Positions 36,782 through 44,687 of a stretch of 64,000 nucleotides of DNA are shown here, piece after piece. The notes beneath the pieces were generated by a model. The model was not told where the DNA came from. It searched no databases and saw only the letters and a list, made by a program, of their open reading frames with translations. Both the position numbers and the translations under genes were made by a program. Numbering within the stretch: the stretch's first letter is position 1; every line of letters begins with the position of its first letter. The stretch lies in NCBI GenBank assembly GCA_040752595.1, contig JBFMGX010000004.1, positions 449,808-513,807 of the forward strand, written 5' to 3'. The DNA comes from Candidatus Zixiibacteriota bacterium (GTDB lineage Bacteria; Zixibacteria; MSB-5A5; WJJR01).

Positions 36782-38179
36782 TCAGTCACGTTCCCGTCGT
36801 TTCGGTTTTTCGCCTTTGTCGGTGGAGCGTGTCTCCGGGCGGGATTTCGTCTTGGTGATGTTCCCCGGTTTCGCGTCGCCTTTGGCGTGTGCGTTCTTCA
36901 CTGCCGCGCCGCGTGATGTGGCATGCCGATCCCGATCCGCCGCCCCGGCTGAGGCGGCCAGATCGCGCGCGGCGCCCTTGACCGCTTGGGTTACAGATCC
37001 CCACCACCCTTGCCGCTTCTCCTTGAATGCTCCCTTGGCGGAGGGCGGTGGGTCATTCCTCTTGACCTCGGCGTCGCGATTTCTCTCCTGGCGAACATCT
37101 CCGGTTCGAATCATCAGGTCGCGTCCCGGTGGCACGCTCGATCGGCGTTCGGCTTTCTCACGCCCGACATGGACCGGCTCCCTGGTAATTTGGCGCTGGT
37201 CGCGTCGCTCTCGTGTCACTGTTCCAGTTTGGAGTCCATGGCTGCGATCCCGCTCAATGATGACCGAGGGAGGTGTCCCGCGCCGGGCGACCTTGGTGTG
37301 ATTGCCGCGGGCGCGCTCATACCCGCCATCTGACCCGATGGGCCCACGGTACTCACGCTTGGGGCGGAACTCGATGCGATGCCGACGCACCAGCCGTGAA
37401 CCGGAATAGCAGGTGATCACGTGCCGGCCATAGTGGTGGCGGGGGATCCACAACGGCGCGATGCCGATGTAGATGCCGTCGATGTAGATCCGTCCGCCAA
37501 TAGGCCAGCCGATGTAGATCTGGCCGTAGAACACATCCGGCCACGGGTCCCAGACGACCGAGACGTGATGGATACGGCGCGGCCGGACCTCGAAGGTGGC
37601 CAGGTCGGCGGCACACCAATCCCAATAGCGCCCGGCGATCTTGTGATTGACGATGTCCATGTACCCCAGTCGGTCGTCACCGCAGCGGAAGTCGCGCAAT
37701 TCGGGGTCGGCGCAAACACCGTCGCCGCCGTTGACGGAACGCAGATAGACCGGCCAATCGGGGAGCGGGATCGGAAACTCGGAGGCAATCGCCTGCACGT
37801 ACTCGGTCCCCGCCGGACCATCGACGCGCCAATCGTAACCGTCCTGGGGACGCGGGAAGCGGATCGATTCCCCGGCGGTGATGAAGTTGTCGTCCCACGG
37901 ATCGGCGGGAAACAACATCTGAAGCCGACCGCGCGTGTCGATGTCATAGAGGATCAGGAAGCAATCGCGCGTGGCCTCGACATAGAACGCAATCGGGTCG
38001 CCCTCGCGGTAGGTTGCTCCCTCGCCGCGATCGGGCCAGATCCAGACTTGCAGGTCCTCGTTCGGAACCGGGACGATCTGGATCTTCTCCGCCGGTCCCT
38101 TCTGAGCCGTTGCCGTCCCCACCATGAGCATCAGTGTGCCCACACCGGCGGCCATTCGGATGATCGGCTGTGCCTTCAT
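36782..38179 (-). CDS. Secreted DUF4384/PEGA-like protein with Arg-rich C-terminus
   Basis: 465 residues; ATG 38179 has AGGAGAG seven bases upstream. The signal peptide is MKAQPIIRMAAGVGTLMLMV, cleaved near ATA. Residues about 35-130 match a DUF4384-like domain (WPDRGEGATYREGDPIAFYV, then FLILYDIDTRGRLQMLFP). A PEGA-like segment, GRIYIDGIYIGIAPLWIPR, lies near 235. The last 180 residues are basic and low-complexity, probably disordered. DUF4384 proteins are envelope-associated and of unknown function. It is the third gene of the inferred sigma-54 operon, 11 bases after the small lipoprotein gene. Confidence 0.75.
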   Translation of the reverse strand: MKAQPIIRMAAGVGTLMLMVGTATAQKGPAEKIQIVPVPNEDLQVWIWPDRGEGATYREGDPIAFYVEATRDCFLILYDIDTRGRLQMLFPADPWDDNFITAGESIRFPRPQDGYDWRVDGPAGTEYVQAIASEFPIPLPDWPVYLRSVNGGDGVCADPELRDFRCGDDRLGYMDIVNHKIAGRYWDWCAADLATFEVRPRRIHHVSVVWDPWPDVFYGQIYIGWPIGGRIYIDGIYIGIAPLWIPRHHYGRHVITCYSGSRLVRRHRIEFRPKREYRGPIGSDGGYERARGNHTKVARRGTPPSVIIERDRSHGLQTGTVTRERRDQRQITREPVHVGREKAERRSSVPPGRDLMIRTGDVRQERNRDAEVKRNDPPPSAKGAFKEKRQGWWGSVTQAVKGAARDLAASAGAADRDRHATSRGAAVKNAHAKGDAKPGNITKTKSRPETRSTDKGEKPKRRERD

Positions 38180-38190
38180 GACCCACTCTC

Positions 38191-38433
38191 CTATCGTGTA
38201 GCCGTACACTCCCGCGCGACGACCGTCGAATCCGACACCACCGTGACGCTGGAATCGGGCGCGGACTTGTAGTCCACAATCACCACCGTGGTGTGACAGT
38301 CCTCACAGTCGTAGTCGTCGTACCGGCTGCGGTGCGCCGCATCCGACGTGATGATCAAAGCGCATCCGGCGCTTCCCATGGCGAGCGCGATCACCGTCGC
38401 CAGCGCCAGTCTCCTGATCGTTGTGTCCTTCAT
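38191..38433 (-). CDS. Small putative lipoprotein
   Basis: 80 residues; ATG 38433 follows AAGGAGG. The N-terminus MKDTTIRRLALATVIALAMG ends in SAGC, a slightly atypical lipobox. The mature 55 residues include YDDYDCEDCHTTVVIVDY with a CxxC pair, and no known domain. It lies between the FnIII lipoprotein and the DUF4384 gene in the same direction, 62 and 11 bases from them. Anchoring to a membrane is likely; the role is unknown. Confidence 0.65.
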   Translation of the reverse strand: MKDTTIRRLALATVIALAMGSAGCALIITSDAAHRSRYDDYDCEDCHTTVVIVDYKSAPDSSVTVVSDSTVVARECTATR

Positions 38434-38495
38434 CGCTTGCCCCTCCTTCTGACCTCGAATCCCATTCTCTCCAGGCACATCGTCATGCGACCGCT

Positions 38496-39368
38496 TCACC
38501 GTCCGGCGTCCACCGCCGTGGAGTCCGAGTGCCGGACCGCCCGCTTCAGTTCGGGATTGCCGGGGTCGATCTGGTATGCCCAGTCGATCCGCATCCAGGT
38601 CGTGCCGACGCTGGTCACGCGGAACTTTGCGTAGTTGGCCAACTCCGAGCCGGGACTACGGAAGACCTCGACCACATACGAGTGGCCGCGGATCACTTCG
38701 GCCCGGTGCAGCGCCGAGTAGCCGTCCTGGGGCGCCCAGTCGACGTCGTCCAGCGATTCGGTGAATCCAAAGTCCTGCAGGTAGGTGTCATCATGGATCG
38801 CTTCGATGTAGAGGATGTCCTGCTCAGAGTCATAGACGAGCGCGATGTCGCCACGATCATCGCCGGGCGAGACCGGCGACTCCGCTTCGAAGGAGAAGGC
38901 CGCGATGGAGGTCCGGTCAGCGTCAAGCAACACATTGGTCCCGGCCGGGCGCGGCGTGTCGAAGACGTCCTCGTAGGACAGTTCACTCTCGTTGCCGTCG
39001 AAGTCGAAGGCGCTGACGGCATAGTAGTAGGTCTGTCCATTCACGATCTTGTAGGTGTCGTCGTACTGCCAGTCGATCGGCGGGTCGCCCGGCTTACGTG
39101 GGTCGAGGTCGATGCGCTCGATTGCCGTGTACAGACCGTCCGGTGTGTTGGCGCGCCAAACGTGATAACCGGCCAGATCGTCCTCGGTGCCGCCATACCA
39201 GAAGATGGAGACCATCCCATCGCCGGTGACAGAATACACGCCGCGCGGCACCGATGGTGGCGTCCGGTCCTCGGGTGAGACATACACGGTCTTGGTCCTC
39301 TCGCATCCTGTCAGCAACCCCACGGCGAGCAACGCAGCCAGTAATACCACCTTGCTTTTCGTTCTCAT
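38496..39368 (-). CDS. Fibronectin type III-like lipoprotein
   Basis: 290 residues; ATG 39368 has TTGGAGG five bases upstream. A lipoprotein signal MRTKSKVVLLAALLAVGLLTGC has a perfect LTGC lipobox. Residues about 35-130 form an FnIII domain (SIFWYGGTEDDLAGYHVWRA, then QTYYYAVSAFDFDGNESELS). The remaining 150 residues look like a beta-rich domain without a recognised family. It is the first gene after the sigma-54 promoter at 39406-39420 and so is probably controlled by the adjacent NtrC-type activator. Cell-envelope location; ligand unknown. Confidence 0.8.
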   Translation of the reverse strand: MRTKSKVVLLAALLAVGLLTGCERTKTVYVSPEDRTPPSVPRGVYSVTGDGMVSIFWYGGTEDDLAGYHVWRANTPDGLYTAIERIDLDPRKPGDPPIDWQYDDTYKIVNGQTYYYAVSAFDFDGNESELSYEDVFDTPRPAGTNVLLDADRTSIAAFSFEAESPVSPGDDRGDIALVYDSEQDILYIEAIHDDTYLQDFGFTESLDDVDWAPQDGYSALHRAEVIRGHSYVVEVFRSPGSELANYAKFRVTSVGTTWMRIDWAYQIDPGNPELKRAVRHSDSTAVDAGR

Positions 39369-39405
39369 GTCAACCTCCAATAGATTCCATCCGACGGCCG
39401 TGAAA

Positions 39406-39420
39406 GCAACGGCCGTGCCA
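39406..39420 (-). promoter_or_regulatory. Sigma-54 (-24/-12) promoter
   Basis: Minus strand TGGCACG-GCCG-TTGCT matches the consensus TGGCACG-N4-TTGC(A/T) at every defined position, and the base before it is the preferred pyrimidine. The predicted transcript start near 39394 leaves about 25 bases to the FnIII lipoprotein ATG, containing its TTGGAGG site. Confidence 0.88.
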
Positions 39421-39507
39421 GCGCCAGGCACATGCGCTATCCTATTGGGGTTCAGCGTGATGCGAGCTGTCGATATCGTTGTACTTTAGCGGGTCGGCGG
39501 TGCGGCT

Positions 39508-39535
39508 CGGTGCACTCGCTTCGGAAGATGCACCG
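39508..39535. promoter_or_regulatory. Candidate enhancer dyad for the NtrC-type activator
   Basis: CGGTGCA (39508-39514) and TGCACCG (39529-39535) form a perfect inverted repeat with a 14-base spacer, centred about 125 bases upstream of the predicted sigma-54 start. Each half contains the GGTGCA half-site known from NtrC sites, but in the opposite (everted) order. It sits between the activator gene and its presumed target. Confidence 0.55.
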
Positions 39536-39618
39536 TTTTCGGGCAGGCACATCCTAGGCATGCGGCGTATCGGGAAATCGAAGCGACCGCCCCGCTCAGT
39601 CGTTCAGGAAGCGCCTCT

Positions 39619-40983
39619 TCACGTTCGCTCCAAGCCATACTCCTTCATCTTCAACCGCAGCGTGTTGCGGTGGATCCCGAGCGACTCGGCGGTCTGGGCG
39701 ATTGCCCATTGGTGGAATTCGAGGGCGCGGAGGATGTGACGCCGCTCGACCTCGGCCAGTGGCAGTGTTGGCGTCTCCGTGACTACGGAGGTATCAGACG
39801 ATGGCGTTGACCGCTGGATGTGGAGCGGCAGGTCCTTCAGTTCGAGCACATCGCCCCGCGCCAAGACACAGGCGCGTTCGACGGCATTGAGCAACTCGCG
39901 CGCATTGCCCGGCCAACGGTACGACAGGAGAGCATCCTTGGCTTCGGGTGTGATTCCCGTGATCGGATGTTTGCGGCCGACATTCTGCCGGTCGATGAAT
40001 GATTTTACGAGAGGCAGGATGTCTTCCATCCGGTCGCGCAACGGCGGGATGGCGATCTGGATGACGTTGAGGCGGTAATACAGGTCGTCGCGGAAGCGCC
40101 CACCCTGCACCATCTCTTCCAGGTTCTGGTGCGTCGCGGCAACAATGCGGCAATCCGAGGAAATCGTCTCCGTGCCTCCCAGGCGCTCGAAGGTCTTCTG
40201 TTCGAGGACGCGCAAGAGCTTGGCCTGGATCGAGGCGGGGACATCGCCGATTTCATCGAGAAAGAGCGTTCCGCTGGAGGCCAGCTCGAAGCGTCCGAGA
40301 CGCCGCGCCACCGCGCCGGTGTAAGCGCCGCGCTCCGCGCCGAACAACTCCGCTTCCAAGAGCGTCTCCGGCAGCGCGGCACAATTCACAGCGATGAAGT
40401 TCCTCTGCGCCCGGTGCGACGCCCGATGCAGCGCCCGCGCCACCAACTCCTTCCCGGTGCCTGATTCGCCGCGGATCAGCACGGTGGCATCGGAGTCGGC
40501 GACACGCGCCACGGTCGAAAAAACCTCACGCAACGCGGTCGATACCATCACCGGGCTTTCGGCGGTGTACGGCTCGTCGAGCTTCTCGCGCAGATAGCGG
40601 TTCTCGGCCAACAGCCAATGCCGCTCGCCTGCCTCTTCAATGACTTTGAATAACTCCGGCAAATCGACCGGCTTCTTGAGAAAGTGGAAGGCCCCCTTCT
40701 TCATCGCTTCCATGCCGCTGTCGAAGTCGGCATGGGCGGAAATCATGATTGCCTGCAGGTCGGGATTGGTGGTCTTCAATTCGCCGAGCAATTCGAGACC
40801 GGAGCGCCCCGGCATACGGATGTCGAGCAACGCGATCTCATAGAACGTCCGCTCGGCGGCGGCGATCGCCTCATCGGCCGAACCGGCCTCAGTAATCGCA
40901 TACCCCTTCTTGCGCAAAGCCCCGCCGACCAGTTCGCGCTGGGCTTTTTCATCATCGACGACCAGGACACGCAGCTTGGGCAT
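39619..40983 (-). CDS. NtrC-family sigma-54-dependent response regulator
   Basis: 454 residues. The receiver domain has Asp10/Asp11, phosphoacceptor Asp54 in LLDIRMPG, and Lys in FLKKPVD. The AAA+ domain at about 140-375 shows Walker A GESGTGKELVA, the sigma-54 loop as GAYTGA in place of the usual GAFTGA, Walker B GTLFLDEIGD and the R-finger region FRDDLYYRLNV. The C-terminal Fis-type helix-turn-helix ends IAQTAESLGIHRNTLRLKM. No sensor kinase is adjacent. It lies upstream of, and in the same direction as, the sigma-54 promoter of the lipoprotein operon, so a local role is likely. Confidence 0.95.
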   Translation of the reverse strand: MPKLRVLVVDDEKAQRELVGGALRKKGYAITEAGSADEAIAAAERTFYEIALLDIRMPGRSGLELLGELKTTNPDLQAIMISAHADFDSGMEAMKKGAFHFLKKPVDLPELFKVIEEAGERHWLLAENRYLREKLDEPYTAESPVMVSTALREVFSTVARVADSDATVLIRGESGTGKELVARALHRASHRAQRNFIAVNCAALPETLLEAELFGAERGAYTGAVARRLGRFELASSGTLFLDEIGDVPASIQAKLLRVLEQKTFERLGGTETISSDCRIVAATHQNLEEMVQGGRFRDDLYYRLNVIQIAIPPLRDRMEDILPLVKSFIDRQNVGRKHPITGITPEAKDALLSYRWPGNARELLNAVERACVLARGDVLELKDLPLHIQRSTPSSDTSVVTETPTLPLAEVERRHILRALEFHQWAIAQTAESLGIHRNTLRLKMKEYGLERT

Positions 40984-41104
40984 ATCTTCTTCCTCACTTC
41001 CTCCGGCGGCAAAGTACGAAACGGCGGGGATGGGTCAACCGGGTTCCTGCGCCGCATGACCACATGTCGCTTTACGACTCGGAATCGCCGTTACCACGAG
41101 TCCC

Positions 41105-41184
41105 TGTCACCCTGAGCGAAGCGAAGGGTCTGCTTTCCCCTTCTTGGAGAGAACAGCAGATGCTTCGCTTCGCTCAGCATGACA
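41105..41184. repeat. GCGAAGCGA dyadic dispersed repeat, most complete copy
   Basis: TGTCACCCTGAGCGAAGCGA and GCTTCGCTTCGCTCAGCATGACA are the outer arms, each with a nested palindromic GCGAAGCGA core. The inner spacer holds TCTGCTTTCC and GAACAGCAGA. Confidence 0.85.
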
Positions 41185-41217
41185 ATCCCCCGTTTCTGTC
41201 TTTGATCCAGGGAGAAT

Positions 41218-41310
41218 CCCTCACCCGATCCGCCTGCGGCGGATCGACCTCTCCCGGAGGGAGAGGTTAACTTTCCCCCTCTCCCTCCGGGAGAGGGCCG
41301 GGGTGAGGGG
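41218..41310. repeat. CTCTCCC composite repeat, double copy
   Basis: CCCTCACCCGATCCGCC, GGCGGATCGACC, the palindrome CTCTCCCGGAGGGAGAG, a spacer, and a second palindrome CTCTCCCTCCGGGAGAG ending GGGGTGAGGGG. The outer CCCTCACCC and GGGTGAGGG are inverted, so the whole block is a large dyad. Confidence 0.85.
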
Positions 41311-41428
41311 CGGAGCGTTCAATGGTCCTAATGGACGCGGGAATACAACAATGCCTGAACGGTAGTGGATTCAGGACTGCATCTTGCGCCTGGCTGCTGG
41401 CAGCGCCGTGGCGGGAGCGGAGGTGGCA

Positions 41429-42592
41429 ATGAACAGGATCCGTCGTCTTTCTCTGGGCACAGTCGCCATTCTCTGCCTCGGCTGCGCCGAGGAATGCCCC
41501 TTGGAGCCGCCGCCGGTGACCAAGCTGCCGGCGATGAGCGTGATGGAGAATCCTATCGCGGCCATTTCCGATGGATTCAGGTGGAAGGATACAATCATCT
41601 TCGGGCCGGTTGAGTATGTAATCGACATCCCGAGGTCGGTGCTGACCGACATCCGCCCTGACGATATGCAACTCGTCTATGAGGCTCCCGACGGATGTGG
41701 CAGTGACGCGTTCATCTGGAGACAGGACGTACACGGGTGGTTCACGGTCTCACGGCGAATGTATCCCGGGTATTGTCCTGACGTCATATCCAGGTATTCG
41801 TGGCTCCTGTCCGTGCTGGATCCCAGGCCGGTGCAGGCCTTCATTGACTCCCAGGGTGCGGTTCGGCTCAAGGGTGACCGTCTCGGGCGACCGGTCATCC
41901 GTGTCGTTCGGTACCACGACAACTACGAGTTCTTGACGATCAATCAGTCCGCGCCATCAGCAACGATTGCATCCGATGGAAGAACGATCTGGGTGTGCTT
42001 CCGCCCTTGGAACGGCGTTGACCGGGTTCGAGGCGATTCCGTCTTGGTCACTGATTTGGCAGGTGTGCGTCTGCGGTGCTTCCTGCTGGCCGACAGGCAC
42101 CTTGACGCGATGGCCTGGAGTGACCGTGACCTTTGGGTCGTTGACGGAAGTCAACCGATGGTATTCTCGAGGATGGACAGCGAGGGCAACCTAACGCCGG
42201 CGTTCACTCTGCCCCGGCATCACGACGCCCTTATGACAGCCATGACCTGGGCCGACGGTCACCTCTGGATCGTCCAGGCACCCGCGCCGCGGCTATTGGG
42301 GATCAACCTGCAGCAATCGCAGGATTCGGGGTATGCCGTACTTGACCGGGAAATCTCTCTGCCGCCGCGTCTGGGCTACTCCAGCGGTATTGCCTCAGAT
42401 GGAGAGCATCTGTACATCGCCGCGTATGACCTGTACAAGCTGCGCCTGACGGGGGAAATCATCGACTCTCTGCCGCTTCCGGTGCGTGTCGGCGGTCTCG
42501 CTTGGGACGGCGACTCCATGTGGATGCTGCACATGGGCCCCAGGGAAGCGATAACGTACGCGCTGCTCCTATCGCGCTTCACGCTACCGTGA
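41429..42592 (+). CDS. Putative lipoprotein with beta-propeller-like repeats
   Basis: 387 residues from ATG 41429, preceded by GGAGG. The N-terminus MNRIRRLSLGTVAILCLGC looks like a lipoprotein signal with an atypical lipobox. The C-terminal two thirds repeat a motif of the type 'blade': TIWVCFRPW, AWSDRDLWVVDG, TWADGHLWIVQ, ASDGEHLYIAAY and AWDGDSMWMLH. These resemble the W-x-DG-x-LW repeats of glutamine-cyclotransferase-like or NHL-like propellers. I do not recognise a catalytic motif. Base use is less GC-rich than its neighbours, so transfer is possible. Confidence 0.6.
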   Translation: MNRIRRLSLGTVAILCLGCAEECPLEPPPVTKLPAMSVMENPIAAISDGFRWKDTIIFGPVEYVIDIPRSVLTDIRPDDMQLVYEAPDGCGSDAFIWRQDVHGWFTVSRRMYPGYCPDVISRYSWLLSVLDPRPVQAFIDSQGAVRLKGDRLGRPVIRVVRYHDNYEFLTINQSAPSATIASDGRTIWVCFRPWNGVDRVRGDSVLVTDLAGVRLRCFLLADRHLDAMAWSDRDLWVVDGSQPMVFSRMDSEGNLTPAFTLPRHHDALMTAMTWADGHLWIVQAPAPRLLGINLQQSQDSGYAVLDREISLPPRLGYSSGIASDGEHLYIAAYDLYKLRLTGEIIDSLPLPVRVGGLAWDGDSMWMLHMGPREAITYALLLSRFTLP

Positions 42593-42683
42593 CCATACCC
42601 GCCTCCGGTCGGAGTATTCTTGACAAAGTCGGTCCGGTTATCATTCTTGCCGCCATGGCGCCGGGGTGCGCAGGGAGGCCGTG

Positions 42684-43460
42684 GTGATAAGATCATTTAT
42701 GCTGCTTGCGGCATTGCTGGTCAGTGCGAATGCCTTCGCTGCAGTCAAGACGCAAGTGGTCGAGTACAAAGAAGGCGAGACCGTCCTCGACGGGTATCTC
42801 GCCTATGACGATTCGGTGGCCGGGAAACGGCCCGGTATCCTCGTTGTGCATGAGTGGACCGGGCTGGGGCCATATGTGAAGATGCGCTGTGAGAAGCTGG
42901 CACAGTTGGGGTATGTCGCTTTCGGCGCGGACATCTACGGCAAGGGCGTCCGTCCGCAGACCACCGAGGAAGCGGCGGCGCAGGCGGGCAAGTATCGCAG
43001 CGATCGTCCGCTCTTGCGTGCACGTGCCCGTGCCGGGCTGGAAGTCTTACGGCATCAACCACTGGTCGATTCGCTCCGTGTGGCCGCCATTGGGTACTGC
43101 TTTGGCGGTGGAACGGTTCTTGAACTGGCCCGTTCCGGGGCGCCGCTGGCGGGTGTGGTCAGTTTCCATGGGAATCTCGACACACCGGATTCCACGCTGG
43201 CCCGCAACATCAAGGGGAAGGTCCTGGTCCTCCACGGCGGCGATGATCCCCATGTCACAGCGGAGCAGGTGGCGGCCTTCGAACGTGAGATGCGCGCCGC
43301 CGGTGTCGACTGGCAGGTTGTCATCTACGGCGGTGCGGTGCACAGCTTCACCAATCCCGACGCCGGAGATGACAAATCCCGCGGCGCGGCGTATAATGCG
43401 ACCGCCGACCGCCGTTCCTGGGAGGCGATGCGGGGTTTCTTTGATGAGATTCTCAAGTGA
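42684..43460 (+). CDS. Secreted dienelactone hydrolase-like protein
   Basis: 258 residues. I chose GTG 42684, five bases after AGGGAGG; a GTG at 42666 is in frame. The signal peptide is MIRSFMLLAALLVSANAFA. The alpha/beta-hydrolase fold has the DLH nucleophile cysteine in AIGYCFGGGT near residue 135, the acid in LHGGDDPHVT and the histidine in GGAVHSFTNP, which together give the Cys-Asp-His triad. DLH enzymes open lactone rings; homologues with signal peptides are common and of unknown substrate. It lies upstream of the UGA-containing thioredoxin-like gene, separated by a repeat. Confidence 0.88.
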   Translation: MIRSFMLLAALLVSANAFAAVKTQVVEYKEGETVLDGYLAYDDSVAGKRPGILVVHEWTGLGPYVKMRCEKLAQLGYVAFGADIYGKGVRPQTTEEAAAQAGKYRSDRPLLRARARAGLEVLRHQPLVDSLRVAAIGYCFGGGTVLELARSGAPLAGVVSFHGNLDTPDSTLARNIKGKVLVLHGGDDPHVTAEQVAAFEREMRAAGVDWQVVIYGGAVHSFTNPDAGDDKSRGAAYNATADRRSWEAMRGFFDEILK

Positions 43461-43483
43461 AGGTGCCGTGGTTGGCGTGGCTT

Positions 43484-43594
43484 CTCCCTCACCCGCCTGG
43501 ACCGTTGGTCCAGGCGACCTCTCCCGGAGGGAGAGGTTGCCGTTACCCTCTCCCTCCGGGAGAGGACGCCCGCCTTTGGCGGGCGGGTGAGGGC
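43484..43594. repeat. CTCTCCC composite repeat
   Basis: CTCCCTCACCCGCCTGGACC and GGTCCAGGCGACC arms lead into CTCTCCCGGAGGGAGAG, then a second CTCTCCCTCCGGGAGAG and a GCCCGCC-TTTG-GGCGGGC hairpin ending GGGTGAGGG. The arms carry a different inner sequence (TGGACCG) from the GATCCGCC copies, as at 7214. Confidence 0.85.
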
Positions 43595-43662
43595 TGTCGA
43601 CGCATTCCGGTCGGCGATCTCATGACGTTTGGCAATAGCCGTGCAGCAGGAAAGGAGCAGCA

Positions 43663-44571
43663 GTGAACAGACAGCCAAGATCGATTATCGTGGCGGCACT
43701 CGTCTTGGTCGCCATCGCCCTGTTCGCCGGGATGGCCCAGGCGGCGGATGAGAAGACGCCATGGTATCAATCGTTCAACGGCCATGAAATGTGGCTGGAG
43801 AACATCGATTCGGCGTTCGCAATGTCGAAGGCGGCCAACAAGCCGCTGTTGATCGACTTCTTCCAGCCGGGGTGAGGATCATGTCGGACTCTGGCAGAGT
43901 CCACTTGGGCCGATCCGAGGTTTCAAGCGTGGGCGAAGGCGAAGTACATTCTCGCCAAGGGAAACGTGAAGAACGCTCCCGAGCTGCGCAAGCGCTTCAG
44001 CATCGTCGGCACCCCGACCGTGCTGGTCTGCAAGCCGGGGGGCGAGGAGATCGACCGGACGATGGGATTCCGGCGCACCGGCGAGTTCATCCCGACGATC
44101 GAGAATTACGAAAAGGGAATCGGCACGCTGGCGGCGCTTCTGGCCGAGGAGAAGAGCAAGTCCGGCGATCCGCAGTTCCTGTATCGTCTGGCCGGCAGTC
44201 TCCAAGCGCACTTCCGTTTGGATGAAGCCGATGCGCGTTTTGCGGCAATCGTCGCGTCCGATCCCGAGAATAAGTCCGGCCGGGCCGACAGCGCTGTACT
44301 CGACATCGCCTGGGACCTACGCAAACGCGAGGATTGGACAGGCGCCGCGGCGAAATGCCGTGAGCTGGTCCAGCGCTGGCCGACCAGCGATCTGGCCGAC
44401 GATGCCTCGGTGAGCGCGGGATGGTATGCCGGCCAGGGTGGCATGAAGGACGACGCGATTGCCGCCTACCGTGAATATTTGGAGAAATGGCCGAAAGGCG
44501 AGGACAGCACCTTTGCGCGCGAGCAGATTGTTGAGTTGCAGAAACCGCCGGAGGCGGACAGCGAGCAGTAG
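43663..44571 (+). CDS. Secreted thioredoxin-TPR protein, probable selenoprotein (UGA at 43873-43875)
   Basis: Read through an in-frame UGA, this is one 302-residue protein. GTG 43663 follows AAAGGAG by five bases. The signal peptide is MNRQPRSIIVAALVLVAIAL, cleaved near AQA. The thioredoxin-like domain (about 35-150) has LLIDFFQPG, then codon 71 UGA, then GSCRTLAESTWADPRF. UGA falls exactly where the CGWC thioredoxin at 7563 has its first Cys, leaving U-G-S-C with Cys74. A cis-Pro segment IVGTPTVLV follows, and residues about 155-297 are TPR-like helices. A SECIS-like hairpin starts just after the UGA. The frame, homology and fold resume directly after it. Alternatives are a nonsense mutation or a sequencing error. 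Confidence 0.8.
43876..43916 (+). promoter_or_regulatory. Candidate bacterial SECIS element
   Basis: Just after the UGA, GGATC (43876-43880) pairs with GATCC (43912-43916), and a perfect 6-base upper stem GGACTC/GAGTCC (43886-43891 with 43897-43902) closes a TGGCA loop. A G is the second loop base, 18 bases after UGA. The published bacterial SECIS model asks for a G in the first two loop bases, 16-37 bases from UGA, on a stem of at least 4 pairs, and all three conditions are met. It would recruit SelB with Sec-tRNA. Confidence 0.7.
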
Positions 44572-44588
44572 CGTCTCGTTCGGCTGGT

Positions 44589-44650
44589 GCCTATAGAGAT
44601 GCTTCGCGCCCTGCCCCGTCCACTGGACGGGGCAGCGGCTCAGCATGACA
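44589..44650. repeat. GCGAAGCGA-family repeat interrupted by a second palindrome
   Basis: GCCTATAGAGATGCTTCGC and GGCTCAGCATGACA match the right half of the 17699-17782 repeat. The CTGCCCCGTCCA/TGGACGGGGCAG palindrome sits between them where the other copies have only a few bases. The block separates the selenoprotein candidate from the convergent DinB-like gene. Confidence 0.75.
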
Positions 44651-44687
44651 GTTCGTACGCTTTACAAATCGATCCGCATGACGTAGC

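Larger units (their letters stand above)
40984..41428. other. Divergent gap filled with repeats
   Basis: This 445-base gap separates the divergent NtrC-type regulator and lipoprotein genes. Its centre is taken by two dispersed repeats (41105-41184 and 41218-41310). The flanks must hold both promoters, but I see no convincing -35/-10 pair. Confidence 0.55.

Noticed and set aside
43663..43875. A 70-residue secreted peptide ended by TGA, with a separate downstream TPR gene starting at 43966
   Set aside because: The two parts are in the same frame, split a single thioredoxin domain at its active site, and the second part has no good start; a selenocysteine codon explains this better. A nonsense mutation remains possible.
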